From the NCBI GenBank assembly GCA_016926695.1, contig JAFGOB010000092.1:1-64000 (forward strand): a DNA stretch of 64,000 nt, given 5' to 3'. Shown here in pieces: positions 17,899 to 28,700 of this stretch. The translations under genes and the position numbers were made by a program. This DNA is from Dehalococcoidales bacterium (GTDB taxonomy: Bacteria; Chloroflexota; Dehalococcoidia; Dehalococcoidales; UBA3254). A model generated the notes under the pieces. That model was not told the origin of the DNA, did no database searches, and saw only the letters and a program-made list of their open reading frames with translations. Within the stretch, counting starts at the first letter, position 1; every line of letters starts with the position of its first letter.

Positions 17899-18093
17899 GT
17901 GAAAATTGAAGAAATGAGATCACTGAGCCTTGATGAATTGAAGAAGCGGGTGGATGATGCTCATCAAGAGCTTTTTAACCTGCGTTTTCGCTTATCAACT
18001 CGCCAGTTGGTAAACCATAGGGAGTTACCCAGAGTAAAAAAAGATATTGCAAGGCTAAAGACCATAATACGCCAGAAACAGATCGGCGGATAG
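17899..18093 (+). CDS. rpmC: 50S ribosomal protein L29
   Basis: L29 is a two-helix protein at the tunnel exit beside L23. It has 64 residues from GTG 17899, with the family pattern MRSLSLDELKKRVDDAHQEL, NLRFRLSTRQL and RVKKDIARLKTI. A GAGGAG box lies upstream. rpsQ follows after 55 bases. Confidence 0.95.
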   Translation: MKIEEMRSLSLDELKKRVDDAHQELFNLRFRLSTRQLVNHRELPRVKKDIARLKTIIRQKQIGG

Positions 18094-18148
18094 TAATATG
18101 AATATATGACAAAATATTAAAAACAACTCTTGCAGGAGAATCAAATAA

Positions 18149-18430
18149 ATGGCCGGAAAGCATAAAGAGAGGATCGGTCGCGTTGTAAGCGATAAGATGG
18201 AAAAAACCGTGATAGTTCAAGTGGAAGTATCTGAACACCACCCCCTTTATCACAAGACCATCAATAGATCAACCAGATACAAGGTCCATGACGAGAATAG
18301 AGTAAGCAAAGTAGGGGACACGGTAAGAATTGTTGAGACCAGACCTATATCGCGTGATAAAAGATGGCGTATAGGCGAAGTTCTTGTGAAAGGTGAAGTA
18401 GTAGAAGTCAAACCTTCTGAGCTATCCTAA
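18149..18430 (+). CDS. rpsQ: 30S ribosomal protein S17
   Basis: S17 is an OB-fold primary 16S rRNA binder. It has 93 residues with [19 protein letters not shown], the [19 protein letters not shown] segment and [16 protein letters not shown]. The ATG has GCAGGAG upstream. It lies in standard order between rpmC and rplN. Confidence 0.97.
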   Translation: MAGKHKERIGRVVSDKMEKTVIVQVEVSEHHPLYHKTINRSTRYKVHDENRVSKVGDTVRIVETRPISRDKRWRIGEVLVKGEVVEVKPSELS

Positions 18431-18454
18431 GTTTAATTTGGGGACGGTTATACG

Positions 18455-18823
18455 ATGATTCAACAATATACCAGACTGAAAGTTGGAGATAATACCGGAG
18501 CTCGTTCACTGATGTGTATGAATGTTCTGGGGGGAAGCGGAAAACAATACGCTGCGGTGGGTGATATTATAATATGTGCAGTAAAGAAGGCAATACCCAA
18601 CGCGATGATTAAAAAAGGCGATGTCGTTAAAGCTGTAGTGGTACGCTGCTCAAAACCATATCTTCGCCCCGATGGATCCTACATTCGCTTTGATGAAAAT
18701 GCAGCGGTAATACTGGCTGACGGCAATAATCCTAAAGGTACGCGTATATTCGGACCGGTAGCCCGCGAACTCAGAGAAAAGAATTTTACCAAAATCATCT
18801 CGTTGGCGCCGGAGGTTTTATAA
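18455..18823 (+). CDS. rplN: 50S ribosomal protein L14
   Basis: L14 forms intersubunit bridge contacts. It has 122 residues, the standard length, starting [20 protein letters not shown] and containing the [18 protein letters not shown] and [11 protein letters not shown] segments. A GGGGAC site lies before the ATG. It opens the spc section. Confidence 0.97.
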   Translation: MIQQYTRLKVGDNTGARSLMCMNVLGGSGKQYAAVGDIIICAVKKAIPNAMIKKGDVVKAVVVRCSKPYLRPDGSYIRFDENAAVILADGNNPKGTRIFGPVARELREKNFTKIISLAPEVL

Positions 18824-18833
18824 GAGGGCAAAT

Positions 18834-19145
18834 ATGAAGATTAGAAAAGACGATACTGTTCTGGTTATCACGGGGAAAGACAGAGGAAAAAAAGGCAAGG
18901 TACGGTTTGCTTATCCTGATGACAAGAGGATAATGGTGGAAGGCGTTAACATGATTAAAAAACATGCCAAAGCCAGGAAACAGGTCAGACAAGCTGGCAT
19001 AATTGAGAGAGAAGGCACCATAAGCGTCGATTCGGTTATGCTGTTATGTTCTAAATGTAACAAGCCGGCCCGTATAGGATACAAAACATTGCAGGACGGA
19101 CGAAAAGCCAGGGTATGCCGTTCTTGCGGTGAGGTGGTTGAATAA
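18834..19145 (+). CDS. rplX: 50S ribosomal protein L24, with zinc-ribbon-like C-terminus
   Basis: L24 initiates 50S assembly. It has 103 residues: a KOW motif ([18 protein letters not shown]) followed by the conserved middle part. The C-terminus carries two Cys pairs, CSKC and CRSC, as in many bacterial L24 proteins. The stop and the rplE start share a base (TAATG). Confidence 0.96.
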   Translation: MKIRKDDTVLVITGKDRGKKGKVRFAYPDDKRIMVEGVNMIKKHAKARKQVRQAGIIEREGTISVDSVMLLCSKCNKPARIGYKTLQDGRKARVCRSCGEVVE

Positions 19146-19687
19146 TGTCGCATCTGAAAGAAAGATATAAAAAAGAAATAGTACCGGCTTTAGTGGAGCG
19201 GTTAGGCTATAAAAACATCATGCAGGCCCCCCGTCTTGAGAAAATGGTCTTAAACATCGGTTTGGGTGAAGCCATAACCAATGCCAAAGCACTTGAATCT
19301 GGAGAAGCCGACCTGGCGGCTATTACGGGACAGCATCCCGTCATTACCCGCTCGAAGAAGTCCATATCAGCCTTCAAGTTAAGAACCGGAATGGCGATAG
19401 GTATAATGGTCACGCTACGCGGGAAAAAAATGTGGGACTTTTTTGAAAAAATGGTAACGATCACGTTGCCGCGTGTAAGAGAGTTTCAAGGTGTGTCACG
19501 GAATTCGTTTGACGGAAGAGGTAATTATACCCTGGGTCTGAAAGAACAGATCGTTTTTCCTGAAATTGAATTTGACAAAGTTGATAAAATACGAGGACTG
19601 GAAGTTGTCATTGTTACCACAGCGAACACAGATGAAGAGGGCAGGACATTATTGGAGTTACTAGGTATGCCCTTTGTTAAGGAATAA
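19145..19687 (+). CDS. rplE: 50S ribosomal protein L5
   Basis: L5 binds 5S rRNA and contacts the P-site tRNA. It has 180 residues with [30 protein letters not shown] (the tRNA-contacting loop), [11 protein letters not shown] and the C-terminal [20 protein letters not shown]. It is directly coupled to rplX by a one-base overlap. Confidence 0.97.
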   Translation: MSHLKERYKKEIVPALVERLGYKNIMQAPRLEKMVLNIGLGEAITNAKALESGEADLAAITGQHPVITRSKKSISAFKLRTGMAIGIMVTLRGKKMWDFFEKMVTITLPRVREFQGVSRNSFDGRGNYTLGLKEQIVFPEIEFDKVDKIRGLEVVIVTTANTDEEGRTLLELLGMPFVKE

Positions 19688-19696
19688 GGATAGAGA

Positions 19697-19882
19697 ATGG
19701 CAAAGAAATCAAAAATCGTAAAATCAGAACGACCGGCGAAATTCAAGGTACAGCAGCATAATAGATGTCTGATATGTGGTCGACCCCGTGCTTATATGAG
19801 ACGGTTTGGTACCTGTAGAATATGCTTCAGGAAACTAGCTCTCGCGGGCCAGATACCTGGTGTAAGAAAGTCGAGCTGGTAA
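19697..19882 (+). CDS. rpsN: 30S ribosomal protein S14, type Z (zinc-binding)
   Basis: This short 61-residue S14 keeps both zinc-ligand pairs, [20 protein letters not shown]. That is the C+ form used when zinc is available, as opposed to the about 100-residue C- form. The C-terminus [11 protein letters not shown] is typical. The ATG has GGATAGAG upstream. Confidence 0.97.
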   Translation: MAKKSKIVKSERPAKFKVQQHNRCLICGRPRAYMRRFGTCRICFRKLALAGQIPGVRKSSW

Positions 19883-19906
19883 GTCGACCGGCTGAGAGGG
19901 GGAATA

Positions 19907-20305
19907 ATGATTATTACAGATCAAATCAGTGATATGCTGACCCGTATACGCAATGCAGCGACTGTCAGACACGACAGTGTGGAAATGCCAACTGCAAAAA
20001 TGAAGTTAGCGATCCTGAAGATTCTCAAAGAAGAGGGCTTTATCACCGATTATGAGGTTGTCAAGGGAAAACCTGAGCGCTTGATACGCATTAAACTTAG
20101 ATACCAGGAAAACAACAAGCCCATGATCAGTGGAATTGAGAGAGTCAGCAAGCCAGGGTTAAGAATATATGCCCGGCATAATGAAATACCGAGAGTATAT
20201 GGTGGTGTGGGTATTGCGATTTTATCGACACCAACCGGCGTTATAACCGGACAGCAGGCGCACCGGCAAAAAGTTGGCGGTGAAGTCTTGTGTTATGTCT
20301 GGTAA
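19907..20305 (+). CDS. rpsH: 30S ribosomal protein S8
   Basis: S8 is a primary 16S binder and the spc repressor in E. coli. It has 132 residues beginning [15 protein letters not shown] and carrying the C-terminal signature [27 protein letters not shown] precedes the ATG. Confidence 0.97.
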   Translation: MIITDQISDMLTRIRNAATVRHDSVEMPTAKMKLAILKILKEEGFITDYEVVKGKPERLIRIKLRYQENNKPMISGIERVSKPGLRIYARHNEIPRVYGGVGIAILSTPTGVITGQQAHRQKVGGEVLCYVW

Positions 20306-20326
20306 AAAAATCGGGGAGAAAATTAG

Positions 20327-20881
20327 ATGTCTAGAATAGGTCGTTTGCCTATTGCCGTACCACCGAATGTTACGGTATCGATAAAGGGAAGCAGTGTTTT
20401 AATTAAAGGACCTAAGGGCGAGATGAGCCAGTCTTTTGTGAATGGAATGAAAATTCAGATGCAGGAAGATAAACTGGTTGTCGAAAGGCAGGATGACCGG
20501 AAAGAAAACCGGGCTTTACATGGATTGACACGCTCATTATTGTACAATATGGTAGTTGGTGTAACCAGTGGATGGGAGAAAACACTGGAACTCGTTGGAG
20601 TCGGCTTTCGCGCTGAAAAATCAGGGGAGAAACTGATATTGCGCGTTGGTTTTTCACATACGGTAGAAGTAACGCCTTTGCCCGGAACTACCCTAGCACT
20701 CGATGGCCCAAGCAGGATAAAAGTGCAGGGTATTAACAAAGAGATCGTAGGAGAAATGGCTGCTGAATTGCGCGCCATTCGTCCTCCTGATGCTTATAAA
20801 GGTAAAGGGATCAGATACGCGGGTGAGGTAGTACGTTTAAAACCTGGTAAAGCAGGCAAAGCTGTAGGTAAGGGGAAATAA
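20327..20881 (+). CDS. rplF: 50S ribosomal protein L6
   Basis: L6 lies near the sarcin-ricin loop at the factor-binding site. It has 184 residues with [11 protein letters not shown] at the N-terminus, two repeated alpha/beta domains and the signature [20 protein letters not shown]. Its last base overlaps the rplR ATG (TAATG). Confidence 0.97.
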   Translation: MSRIGRLPIAVPPNVTVSIKGSSVLIKGPKGEMSQSFVNGMKIQMQEDKLVVERQDDRKENRALHGLTRSLLYNMVVGVTSGWEKTLELVGVGFRAEKSGEKLILRVGFSHTVEVTPLPGTTLALDGPSRIKVQGINKEIVGEMAAELRAIRPPDAYKGKGIRYAGEVVRLKPGKAGKAVGKGK

Positions 20882-21246
20882 TGAAGAGTAATGCAACTAG
20901 ATTGGCCCGCATTAGAAGACATGAGCGAGTACGCTCCAAAGTTGAGGGAACGAGCGAAAGGCCCAGATTATCAGTCTTTAGAAGTTTAAACCATATTTAT
21001 GCCCAGGTGATCGACGATTCATGCGGAAAAACGCTTGCTTCGGCTTCTACTCTTGATCCAGGCATTTCGGGAGATATTGAGGGGAAAATGAAGAAATTAC
21101 AGGCAGAAGCAGTTGGCCAGACTATAGCCAGAAGGGCCAGGGAGAAAGGGATTGAAAAAGTCGTCTTTGACCGGGGTGGATTTAAGTACATCGGCAGGGT
21201 ACAGGCTCTGGCTGATGGGGCTCGTAAAGAGGGTTTAAAATTTTAA
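20881..21246 (+). CDS. rplR: 50S ribosomal protein L18
   Basis: L18 binds 5S rRNA together with L5. It has 121 residues with [39 protein letters not shown] and the C-terminal [20 protein letters not shown]. It overlaps rplF by one base, and rpsE begins 3 bases downstream. Confidence 0.97.
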   Translation: MKSNATRLARIRRHERVRSKVEGTSERPRLSVFRSLNHIYAQVIDDSCGKTLASASTLDPGISGDIEGKMKKLQAEAVGQTIARRAREKGIEKVVFDRGGFKYIGRVQALADGARKEGLKF

Positions 21247-21249
21247 AAG

Positions 21250-21789
21250 GTGGTATTTAAACAGGTGAAAGACGTAATAAGTAAGATTGATCCATCTGGT
21301 TTAACACTAAATGATAAACTGGTATATATAAACCGTGTTGCTAAAGTAGTCAAAGGTGGCAAACGTCTGAGATTCAGTGCCCTGACAGTAACCGGTGATG
21401 CTAACGGTCATGTTGGAATCGGTGTGGGAAAAGCTAATGAAGTACCTGAAGCGATAAGTAAAGCCGGAGCTATCGCCAGGAAAAATTTAATTGAAGTAGC
21501 GTTAAAAGGATCGACAATACCTCATGAAATAGAGATGAAATTCGGCGCGGCAAGAATACTGTTAAAACCCGCGGCCCCGGGTACCGGTGTGATAGCTGGT
21601 GGAAGCGTCCGCGCTGTTCTGGAGTCAGCCGGAGTAAAAGATGTACTGACCAAATCTATGGGCAGCTCAAACAGGATAAACGTGGCCAGGGCTACCATAC
21701 TGGCTTTAAAGAACCTGAAATCTCCGGAGGCAGAGCTGGCTAAACGGAAGTCTGCCACAAAGGTCGAGGAGGCAATAACCAGTGGCTAA
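21250..21789 (+). CDS. rpsE: 30S ribosomal protein S5
   Basis: S5 supports decoding fidelity and mRNA helicase activity. It has 179 residues from GTG 21250 with AAAAGG just upstream. The dsRNA-binding part [17 protein letters not shown] and [16 protein letters not shown], and the C-terminal [15 protein letters not shown], are intact. It overlaps rpmD by 8 bases. Confidence 0.96.
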   Translation: MVFKQVKDVISKIDPSGLTLNDKLVYINRVAKVVKGGKRLRFSALTVTGDANGHVGIGVGKANEVPEAISKAGAIARKNLIEVALKGSTIPHEIEMKFGAARILLKPAAPGTGVIAGGSVRAVLESAGVKDVLTKSMGSSNRINVARATILALKNLKSPEAELAKRKSATKVEEAITSG

Positions 21790-21976
21790 AATACGCATTA
21801 CCTTAGTAAAAAGCGGGAATGGTTACGGTCCCGATCAAAGAAGCACCCTGAAAACCCTGGGTCTGAGACATCTTCATCAAAGCGTAACAAGAGAAGACTC
21901 TCTATCACTGCGGGGACAGGTAATGAAAGTTAAACACCTAGTGACGGTAGAGGAAGAAACAAATGCGGCAGAATGA
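21782..21976 (+). CDS. rpmD: 50S ribosomal protein L30
   Basis: L30 is a small large-subunit protein of 64 residues starting at GTG 21782 within rpsE, with AAGGTCGAGGAGG upstream. The pattern [32 protein letters not shown] and the C-terminal VKHLVTVEE is typical. It overlaps rplO by 14 bases. Confidence 0.95.
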   Translation: MAKIRITLVKSGNGYGPDQRSTLKTLGLRHLHQSVTREDSLSLRGQVMKVKHLVTVEEETNAAE

Positions 21977-22406
21977 TTTATTTCCACCTTTAGGTTCCAG
22001 AAAAGCAAGAAAACGCGTGGGCAGGGGCAACGGAAGCGGGCATGGTACCTTCAGCGGAAGGGGCATAAAAGGTCAGAAATCGCGTTCGGGGTTACAGATA
22101 CTGAGGGGGTTTGAAGGCGGACAACTGCCTATTATTAAAAGGTTGCCCAGAAAACGCGGTTTCCATAATATCTTCAGAAAAGAATACAGCCCGGTAAACG
22201 TCGGTTCGTTGAACCTTTTCGAAGAAGGAACAGAGATAACCCCGGAAAAATTATATGAAGCAGGTTTCATTGATTCTCTAACCAGACCCGTTAAAATACT
22301 GGCTGACGGCCAATTAAAAAATGCAGTTACTGTGAAGGCTAACAAATTCTCAGAGGCCGCAAAAGCAAAAATTGAAGCAGCAGGCGGCAAAGTGGAGGAG
22401 ATTTGA
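21963..22406 (+). CDS. rplO: 50S ribosomal protein L15
   Basis: L15 is a late-assembly protein of 147 residues. The Gly/Arg-rich N-terminus ([19 protein letters not shown], then GQKSRSG) threads into the rRNA. The C-terminal part includes [17 protein letters not shown]. The stop overlaps the secY start (TTGA). Confidence 0.96.
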   Translation: MRQNDLFPPLGSRKARKRVGRGNGSGHGTFSGRGIKGQKSRSGLQILRGFEGGQLPIIKRLPRKRGFHNIFRKEYSPVNVGSLNLFEEGTEITPEKLYEAGFIDSLTRPVKILADGQLKNAVTVKANKFSEAAKAKIEAAGGKVEEI

Positions 22407-23725
22407 GCAGCAAACCTACCCAGAGCAGGCCAAGACTGATACAGGCCATGATGGATGCCTTCAGTTTGCCTGATTTACGGACCCGCATTTTGTTTACTGT
22501 TGGAATGCTGATTGTATTCCGCTTGATAGCTCACATCCCATTGCCTGGAATTGACCTGGATGCGTTAGCACGGTTATTTGAAGAAACCCCCATGCTGGGA
22601 ATGCTAGACATGTTCAGCGGGGGAGCGTTAAGGCGGTTCAGCGTTGCCGCTATGGGTGTTTATCCCTATATTACAGCAACAATTATCATGACTATACTCG
22701 TTCCGGTGATCCCCAAATTACAGGCCATGTCAATGGAAGGAGAATCCGGACGTAATAAAATAAATCTTATCTCTCACTGGCTGACTATCCCTCTGGGTGC
22801 TTTGGAAGCGTACGGACAGCTTACCTATTTGAGAAGCCAGGGTGTTTTAGATCCCGATACCACAGCCTTTATCATGGCTACTATGATAATATCCATGGTA
22901 GCCGGCACGGTTATATTGATATGGATAGGCGAACTGATTACCGAACATGGAATAGGGAATGGTATATCAATCATTATCTTCGGCGGAATTGTGGCAGGTT
23001 ACCCCCAGTTGGTTGGACAGGCTGGATTACTGGCCTCAGGTAACGCGATCGGTATTATCGTCTATATCTTGATATTGCTGGCAACCGTGGTCCTGATTGT
23101 ATACTTTACCGAAGCGCATCGCAGGATTCCCGTGCAATATGCCAAAAGCGTTTTTCGCGGAGGACGTATGTACAAGCAGTCAGGGTCCACACACATCCCC
23201 TTACGCGTTAACACCGCCGGCATGATACCTTTGATATTTGCCATGTCGCTGGTGCTATTCCCGGGAATTGTAGCCAGCTACTTCGCGGGTCCATCCACTG
23301 CTCCCAATTTTGCTAATGCCATTATGGATTGGTTCAGTCCCAATGCTTCGTTACCTGTAGGAATATTCTATTGGGCACTATATTTTCTACTGACTATCGG
23401 ATTTGCTTTCTTCTATACAATGGTAATATTCCAGCAGCAGGATTTACCCAGCGTGCTGCAAAAACAGGGTGGATTTATTCCCGGTATACGGCCCGGTTCG
23501 CAGACTAAAAAATATCTGGATAGCGTCATAGGCCATATTACCTGGGCGGGAGCTTTGTTCCTGGGTATTGTGGCTATTGTTCCTTTCATTGCTCAGCATA
23601 TCACGGGTATACAGATGCAGTTCTCAAGTATGGGACTGATTATTGTGGTGGGTGTTGTCCTGGATACCATGAAGCAGCTCGAAGCACAACTTGTAATGAG
23701 ACGTTATGAAGGATTCATTAAGTAG
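22403..23725 (+). CDS. secY: Protein translocase subunit SecY
   Basis: SecY is the pore-forming subunit of the Sec translocon in the inner membrane. It has 440 residues and about 10 transmembrane helices. Recognisable segments are [46 protein letters not shown] and the cytosolic loop [21 protein letters not shown] 22403 is the start, with GTGGAGGAG upstream, and it overlaps the rplO stop. adk and map follow, the usual spc order. Confidence 0.97.
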   Translation: MSSKPTQSRPRLIQAMMDAFSLPDLRTRILFTVGMLIVFRLIAHIPLPGIDLDALARLFEETPMLGMLDMFSGGALRRFSVAAMGVYPYITATIIMTILVPVIPKLQAMSMEGESGRNKINLISHWLTIPLGALEAYGQLTYLRSQGVLDPDTTAFIMATMIISMVAGTVILIWIGELITEHGIGNGISIIIFGGIVAGYPQLVGQAGLLASGNAIGIIVYILILLATVVLIVYFTEAHRRIPVQYAKSVFRGGRMYKQSGSTHIPLRVNTAGMIPLIFAMSLVLFPGIVASYFAGPSTAPNFANAIMDWFSPNASLPVGIFYWALYFLLTIGFAFFYTMVIFQQQDLPSVLQKQGGFIPGIRPGSQTKKYLDSVIGHITWAGALFLGIVAIVPFIAQHITGIQMQFSSMGLIIVVGVVLDTMKQLEAQLVMRRYEGFIK

Positions 23726-23734
23726 AGGGAAATT

Positions 23735-24394
23735 ATGTATATTATCTTGTTAGGAGCTCCCGGCGCTGGTAAAGGTACCCAAGCTGCGCTTTTGTCTCAA
23801 AGGCTGGTTTTAGCACACATCGCCTCAGGAGATTTATTCCGTCAGGCCCTTTCAAAAGGAACGGAGTTGGGACTTCAAGCCAAGACCTATATGGAAAAGG
23901 GACAGCTCGTACCCGATGAAATTACCATTAAGATGGTGCTTGAGAGGATCAGTTCACCGGACTGTGAAAAGGGGATTATACTGGATGGATTCCCGCGCAA
24001 TGTCGAACAGGCCGAAGCACTGGATAGGGCTCTGGTGCCGCAGCAGAAGTCAATAGACAAAACCGTTTACATAAAAGTATCCGAAGATGAGCTTTTAAAG
24101 AGGCTTACCGGACGGTGGATATGCCGGAAATGCCAGGCTCCGTATCATGAAATCACATCGCCTCCGAAAGTACAAGGAATATGCGATAAATGCGGCGGCG
24201 AGCTTTATCAGAGGGCAGATGATAATACCGAGACTATAAAAAAACGGCTGGAAGTATTTTTTGACGAAACCGCTCCGCTGATAGACTATTATAAAGGAAT
24301 GGGGAAATTGTTAGAGATACAGGGAGAAGGCAGCACGGACGAAATTTGTGAGAGGATCGTTCTGGCTTTGGAGTCGAAAAGTAAAAGCAAGTAA
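23735..24394 (+). CDS. adk: Adenylate kinase with zinc-binding lid
   Basis: This enzyme interconverts ATP, AMP and ADP. Its 219 residues contain the P-loop GAPGAGKGTQ at residue 7, the AMP-site motif ASGDLFR and DGFPRNVEQAE. The long-form lid carries CRKC and CDKC, a zinc site also found in Gram-positive and related adenylate kinases. It lies 9 bases after secY, and its stop touches the map ATG. Confidence 0.97.
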   Translation: MYIILLGAPGAGKGTQAALLSQRLVLAHIASGDLFRQALSKGTELGLQAKTYMEKGQLVPDEITIKMVLERISSPDCEKGIILDGFPRNVEQAEALDRALVPQQKSIDKTVYIKVSEDELLKRLTGRWICRKCQAPYHEITSPPKVQGICDKCGGELYQRADDNTETIKKRLEVFFDETAPLIDYYKGMGKLLEIQGEGSTDEICERIVLALESKSKSK

Positions 24395-25144
24395 ATGTCG
24401 ATAAATATTAAATCTGAGCGAGAAATCGCTTTTATGAGACAGGCTGGAAAAATAGTAGCCGAAGTACTTCAAATCCTGATCGAATCGATGAAACCCGGTT
24501 TAAAAACTAAAGAGCTGGATGTTATTGCGGAGAGAGAAATCAAAAAACTGGGAGGGATTCCGTCATTTAAGGGATACAGAGGTTACCCTGCCAGTGTGTG
24601 CGTATCTGTTAATGATGAAATAGTGCATGGTATCCCCGGAGAGAAGGTACTTCAGGAAGGAGATATTGTCTCATTGGATCTGGGAGCAATTTATCAGGGA
24701 TACCAGGGTGATGCCGCGAGGACCGTGGGTCTCGGCAGAATAAGCACACAGGCTGAAGATCTCATTAAAGCCACCGAAGGTGCTTTTCGATCAGGCATAA
24801 AGATGGCGAAAGATAGTAACAGGTTGGGGGATATTTCAGCGGCGATCCAGATGTATGCCGAGTCGAAAGGCTTCTCGGTTGTAAGGGAATATACCGGACA
24901 TGGCATCGGACGACAGATGCATGAAGATCCCTTAATACCCAATTATGGAAATCCAGGAACGGGTCCTGTATTAAGAAAAGGGATGGCTTTCGCAATTGAA
25001 CCGATGCTCAATGTCGGGGACTGGCGGACAAAGATCGGTAAAAACAAATGGACTGTATATACAATAGACGGCAGTCTTTCGGCACACTACGAGAATACGC
25101 TGATAATAACGGATAATGAACCTGAAATAACAACGGAATTATAG
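24395..25144 (+). CDS. map: Methionine aminopeptidase, type I
   Basis: It removes the initiator Met from nascent proteins. It has 249 residues and the pita-bread fold with all five metal ligands in place: the Asp of SLDLGAIYQGYQGDAART (two Asp), the His of EYTGHGIGRQMHED, and the Glu residues of FAIEPMLNVG and YENTLIIT. Its ATG follows the adk stop directly. infA follows after 100 bases. Confidence 0.97.
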   Translation: MSINIKSEREIAFMRQAGKIVAEVLQILIESMKPGLKTKELDVIAEREIKKLGGIPSFKGYRGYPASVCVSVNDEIVHGIPGEKVLQEGDIVSLDLGAIYQGYQGDAARTVGLGRISTQAEDLIKATEGAFRSGIKMAKDSNRLGDISAAIQMYAESKGFSVVREYTGHGIGRQMHEDPLIPNYGNPGTGPVLRKGMAFAIEPMLNVGDWRTKIGKNKWTVYTIDGSLSAHYENTLIITDNEPEITTEL

Positions 25145-25244
25145 GAGAGTCAGTTTCGATTCTAAATGCCGGTAATAAACGGATTATGGAAGAAATCCGG
25201 ATGAGAGGCGTCCAGGGGTTAGTTTCGAATCAATTAAAATTATC

Positions 25245-25463
25245 ATGCCAAAAAAAGAGGCAATAGAAGTAGAAGGTACGGTAGTGGAAGCTTTGCCCAA
25301 TGCCATGTTCTGGGTGGAGTTACCCAACAACCACAAGGTATTGGCACATATATCAGGCCGGATGAGAATGCATTATATCCGTATACTGCCCGGAGATAGA
25401 GTGCTGATTGAGCTTTCACCCTACGACTTATCCAGGGGGAGAATTACTTATAGATTGGAATAG
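25245..25463 (+). CDS. infA: Translation initiation factor IF-1
   Basis: IF-1 blocks the ribosomal A site during initiation. It has 72 residues of a single OB fold, with [39 protein letters not shown] and [13 protein letters not shown]. No strong ribosome-binding site precedes the ATG. It lies between map and rpmJ, the normal order. Confidence 0.96.
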   Translation: MPKKEAIEVEGTVVEALPNAMFWVELPNNHKVLAHISGRMRMHYIRILPGDRVLIELSPYDLSRGRITYRLE

Positions 25464-25588
25464 ACTATAAGTGGATTATTATGGCCGTTTTGTAGTACAA
25501 TTAAATGTTGCGTTTGAAAAGTAATCGCATACTTAGTAGACATAAGTTGCTAATAGAAAGTAAGAGTAAAGTAGAGTAAAAAGGGTCT

Positions 25589-25702
25589 ATGAAAGTAAGA
25601 ACTTCGGTTAAAAAAAGATGTGAAAAGTGCAGAATTATTAAAAGGCACGGAATAGTGCGTGTCATTTGTGTCAATCCCAAACATAAGCAGAGGCAGGGCT
25701 AG
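25589..25702 (+). CDS. rpmJ: 50S ribosomal protein L36
   Basis: This 37-residue protein reads [20 protein letters not shown], then [17 protein letters not shown]. The C-x2-C, C and H residues form the zinc site of the C+ form. It lies in the expected slot between infA and rpsM, with AAAAGGG before the ATG. Confidence 0.95.
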   Translation: MKVRTSVKKRCEKCRIIKRHGIVRVICVNPKHKQRQG

Positions 25703-25729
25703 TTTTTGTATGGACAAGGAGGGTAGATA

Positions 25730-26119
25730 ATGCCGCGTATCGCTGGGGTGGATATTCCCCGTAATAAACAAATATGGGTTTCACTGCAATATCTGTACGG
25801 AGTTGGCCCTACCAACAGTAAGAAAATACTGGATAAAGCCAATGTTAAGTATGAAATAAAAGCCGATGCTTTAACAGAAGAAGAGGTCAATAAGATACGT
25901 GAAGTTGTTGACCATGAGTATGAGGTTGAGGGTGATTTAAGGAAAGAGGTTAACCTTAACATCAGGCGGTTGATTGAAATAGGCAGTTACAGAGGGAACA
26001 GACATCGCCGAAGTCTGCCGGTAAGAGGGCAAAGGACGCGTACGAACGCCAGGACCAGAAGAGGCACCAGAAAGACTGTGGCCGGTAGAGGACAAAAACG
26101 TGGAGCTACCAAGAAATAG
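25730..26119 (+). CDS. rpsM: 30S ribosomal protein S13
   Basis: S13 contacts the P-site tRNA and bridge B1. It has 129 residues with [23 protein letters not shown], where the more usual V is a W, and the C-terminal [29 protein letters not shown] precedes the ATG. It opens the alpha section. Confidence 0.97.
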   Translation: MPRIAGVDIPRNKQIWVSLQYLYGVGPTNSKKILDKANVKYEIKADALTEEEVNKIREVVDHEYEVEGDLRKEVNLNIRRLIEIGSYRGNRHRRSLPVRGQRTRTNARTRRGTRKTVAGRGQKRGATKK

Positions 26120-26204
26120 GTAGTCATAATTTGATGGTTCTGAAATATAATAAAATCTGTAGACGTTTTTAAAAACATTTATATCCAGAATTCAGGAGGA
26201 AATA

Positions 26205-26591
26205 ATGCCGAAGCAGGCAAAGCCAAGGAAAAGGGAACGCAAGTCGGTAGCTAACGGCAAGGCTTACGTTCAGTCCACTTTTAACAACACAATAGTAACT
26301 CTGGCTGATCCTCAGGGAAATGTTCTTTCATGGGGAAGCGCAGGGTCGTCCGGATTCAAGGGTTCGCGTAAAGGCACACCCTATGCGGCCCAGTTAGCTG
26401 CTCATGAAGCAGCCAGAAAAGCAATGGAGCAGGGTTTACGTCAGATAGAAGTATTTGTTAAAGGGCCTGGTAGCGGGCGCGAAGCAGCTATTCGGTCATT
26501 ACAGAGTTCAGGTCTGTATATAACCAGTATTAGGGACGTAACCCCGGTGCCGCACAACGGTTGTCGTCCTCCGAAGAGAAGAAGGGTATAG
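26205..26591 (+). CDS. rpsK: 30S ribosomal protein S11
   Basis: S11 forms the platform near the E site. It has 128 residues with [36 protein letters not shown] and the C-terminal signature [25 protein letters not shown] precedes the ATG. Confidence 0.97.
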   Translation: MPKQAKPRKRERKSVANGKAYVQSTFNNTIVTLADPQGNVLSWGSAGSSGFKGSRKGTPYAAQLAAHEAARKAMEQGLRQIEVFVKGPGSGREAAIRSLQSSGLYITSIRDVTPVPHNGCRPPKRRRV

Positions 26592-26600
26592 GGAGATATT

Positions 26601-27227
26601 ATGGCTAGATATATTGGACCGGTTTGCAGATTGTGCCGCCGTAGCGGAGATAAATTGATGCTCAAAGGTGACAGGTGTTTCGGCCCGAAGTGTGCTGTGG
26701 ACAGGAGAGCTAAACCGCCCGGTCAGCATTTAGCGCAGAGAAGACGTCTGTCAGATAGGGCTATACAGCTCAGGGAAAAACAGAAAGCCAAGTACAGCTA
26801 TGGTATTTTTGAGAAACAATTCAGACGCTATTTCACCGATGCTGAAAAGAAAGTAGGTGTTACCGGTGATAACCTGATAGCGCTACTGGAAAGACGTCTG
26901 GATAATGTGGTTTATAAACTGGGTTTTGCTGATTCACGCACGCAAGCCAGGCAAATAATTCTTCACGGACATATTCTGGTTAAAGATCGTAAAGTAAATA
27001 TTCCTTCGTATTTGGTCAGTGAAGGAGAGACTATCAAGTGGCGCGAGGGAAGCAAGAGAACCGAATATTATAAGATACTGGTAGAGGGTATTAAAGCAAA
27101 AACTGTTCCTGCCTGGCTGAATCTTGACCGGGCCAACATCGTTGGACAGGTAGTATCCCTGCCGTCATCCGAAGTGATCGAATCGAAATTTGAAGCCACC
27201 AGTGTGGTAGAGTGGTATTCAAGATAA
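26601..27227 (+). CDS. rpsD: 30S ribosomal protein S4 (zinc-binding form)
   Basis: S4 nucleates 30S assembly. It has 208 residues with an N-terminal CRLC plus CFGPKC set, a probable zinc site. The body follows, with an S4 RNA-binding domain around [18 protein letters not shown] and [23 protein letters not shown] precedes the ATG. Confidence 0.97.
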   Translation: MARYIGPVCRLCRRSGDKLMLKGDRCFGPKCAVDRRAKPPGQHLAQRRRLSDRAIQLREKQKAKYSYGIFEKQFRRYFTDAEKKVGVTGDNLIALLERRLDNVVYKLGFADSRTQARQIILHGHILVKDRKVNIPSYLVSEGETIKWREGSKRTEYYKILVEGIKAKTVPAWLNLDRANIVGQVVSLPSSEVIESKFEATSVVEWYSR

Positions 27228-27260
27228 GCAATCTGGGTTAATTAAAATGGAGGTATCGCT

Positions 27261-28295
27261 TTGTCTCCACTATCATTACCTCGAATAGAGTGTGTAGAAA
27301 GTAGAGGTAACTTTAGCAAATTTTCAGTGGAACCGCTGGAAAAGGGGGTTGGTATTACACTCGGCAATGCCCTGCGTAGAGTATTATTGGGGTGTTTGCC
27401 GGGAGCGGCTATTACATCTGTGAAAATAGAGGGAATTCAACACGAGTTTTCAACTATACCCTATGTGAAAGAAGACACTATTGAATTTCTTTTAAATGTA
27501 AAGTCGATCCGTTTGTGTGCCAACTCGAACCGTCCGGGTAAGCTGGTGATGGAAGTTGAAAGGGAAGGAGAAGTACATGCCTCGGATATCAAAGGTTCAG
27601 ATGACTTTGATGTTGTAAACCCGGAGCAGTACCTGGCTACTCTGGACTCTCCTCAGGCAAAGTTAAACGTGGAGTTCAATGTAGAGCTGGGTGAAGGTTT
27701 CCGCCAGGCTGATACCAATGCTAATTTACCGATTGGAGTCATACCCGTTGACGCCATATTTACCCCCATACGAAAAGTTAACTATATGATCGAACCGGTA
27801 CATGCAGGCAGGGAGACCAGCCGGGAAAGAATATACCTTGAAGTATGGACGGATGGAACGATTTCCCCTCTGGATGCAGTAAGTAAAAGCGCTCAGTTGC
27901 TGATACAGCAGTTTACACCTTTCGCAGAACTGGAAAAAACAGCCAAGATGCAGGTAGAGAAGCAGTCTGTCCCCGCTGCAATCACTGATGAAAAGTACAA
28001 TACGCCGGTTGAAGAGCTGGATCTATCGGTCAGGACTATCAACAGCTTGCGCAGGGGTGGAATAACAACTGTAGGAGAGTTGCTTTCCAAAGGTGAGAAA
28101 GAACTCCTTTCGCTACGCAATTTTGGGCAGAAATCCCGTCAGGAAGTAGAAGAACGCCTGAGAATGCTTGGTATGGTTTTGGCTACAGACGGCAAGGATA
28201 GTGACGAATCCGGAACTGGAATTGAATATGATATAGAAGAAGATGATGAAGGTTCGTCAGATGAAGATTCCGTTAATTTTACTGAGGAAGAATAA
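27261..28295 (+). CDS. rpoA: RNA polymerase alpha subunit, with acidic C-terminal tail
   Basis: Alpha nucleates RNA polymerase assembly and contacts UP elements and activators. It starts at TTG 27261 with TGGAGG upstream. The N-terminal domain (EPLEKGVGITLGNALRRVLL) and the alpha-CTD helix-hairpin-helix (PVEELDLSVRTINSLRRGGI, then SLRNFGQKSRQEVEERL) are complete. A Glu/Asp-rich tail of about 35 residues makes it 344 residues. rplQ starts 2 bases downstream. Confidence 0.97.
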   Translation: MSPLSLPRIECVESRGNFSKFSVEPLEKGVGITLGNALRRVLLGCLPGAAITSVKIEGIQHEFSTIPYVKEDTIEFLLNVKSIRLCANSNRPGKLVMEVEREGEVHASDIKGSDDFDVVNPEQYLATLDSPQAKLNVEFNVELGEGFRQADTNANLPIGVIPVDAIFTPIRKVNYMIEPVHAGRETSRERIYLEVWTDGTISPLDAVSKSAQLLIQQFTPFAELEKTAKMQVEKQSVPAAITDEKYNTPVEELDLSVRTINSLRRGGITTVGELLSKGEKELLSLRNFGQKSRQEVEERLRMLGMVLATDGKDSDESGTGIEYDIEEDDEGSSDEDSVNFTEEE

Positions 28296-28297
28296 AC

Positions 28298-28651
28298 ATG
28301 AGACATGGTGTTGTAAGCAGAAAATTTGACAGGTCGACCAGTTGTCGCCTGTTGATGTTCAGAAACATGGTTACTGAGATATTGGACCATGAAAAAATAA
28401 AGACAACGGAACCCAAAGCCAAAGTAATACAGGGTATGACGGAAAAAATGATAACCCTGGCGAAAAAGGGAAATTTGCATGCCAGGCGTCAGGCCCTGTC
28501 GTTCATTATGGATAAGAAAGTAGCTGAAAAGCTGTTTTCCGAGATAGGGCCGAGATATACCAACCGGAATGGCGGATATACCCGTATTACAAAAATCGGT
28601 ATGCGAATGGGTGATGGAGCATCCATAGTACAGATAGAACTGATAAAATAA
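28298..28651 (+). CDS. rplQ: 50S ribosomal protein L17
   Basis: L17 is a large-subunit protein at the tunnel exit. It has 117 residues with MRHGVVSRKFDRSTSCRLLM, LMFRNMVTEILDHEKIKTT and the C-terminal NGGYTRITKIGMRMGDGAS. It follows rpoA as in most bacteria, and truA follows after 49 bases. Confidence 0.97.
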   Translation: MRHGVVSRKFDRSTSCRLLMFRNMVTEILDHEKIKTTEPKAKVIQGMTEKMITLAKKGNLHARRQALSFIMDKKVAEKLFSEIGPRYTNRNGGYTRITKIGMRMGDGASIVQIELIK

Positions 28652-28700
28652 AGGGGGAATTGACCGGTCCTCAAAATAAAAAAGGATAGGGCGGGTCGAA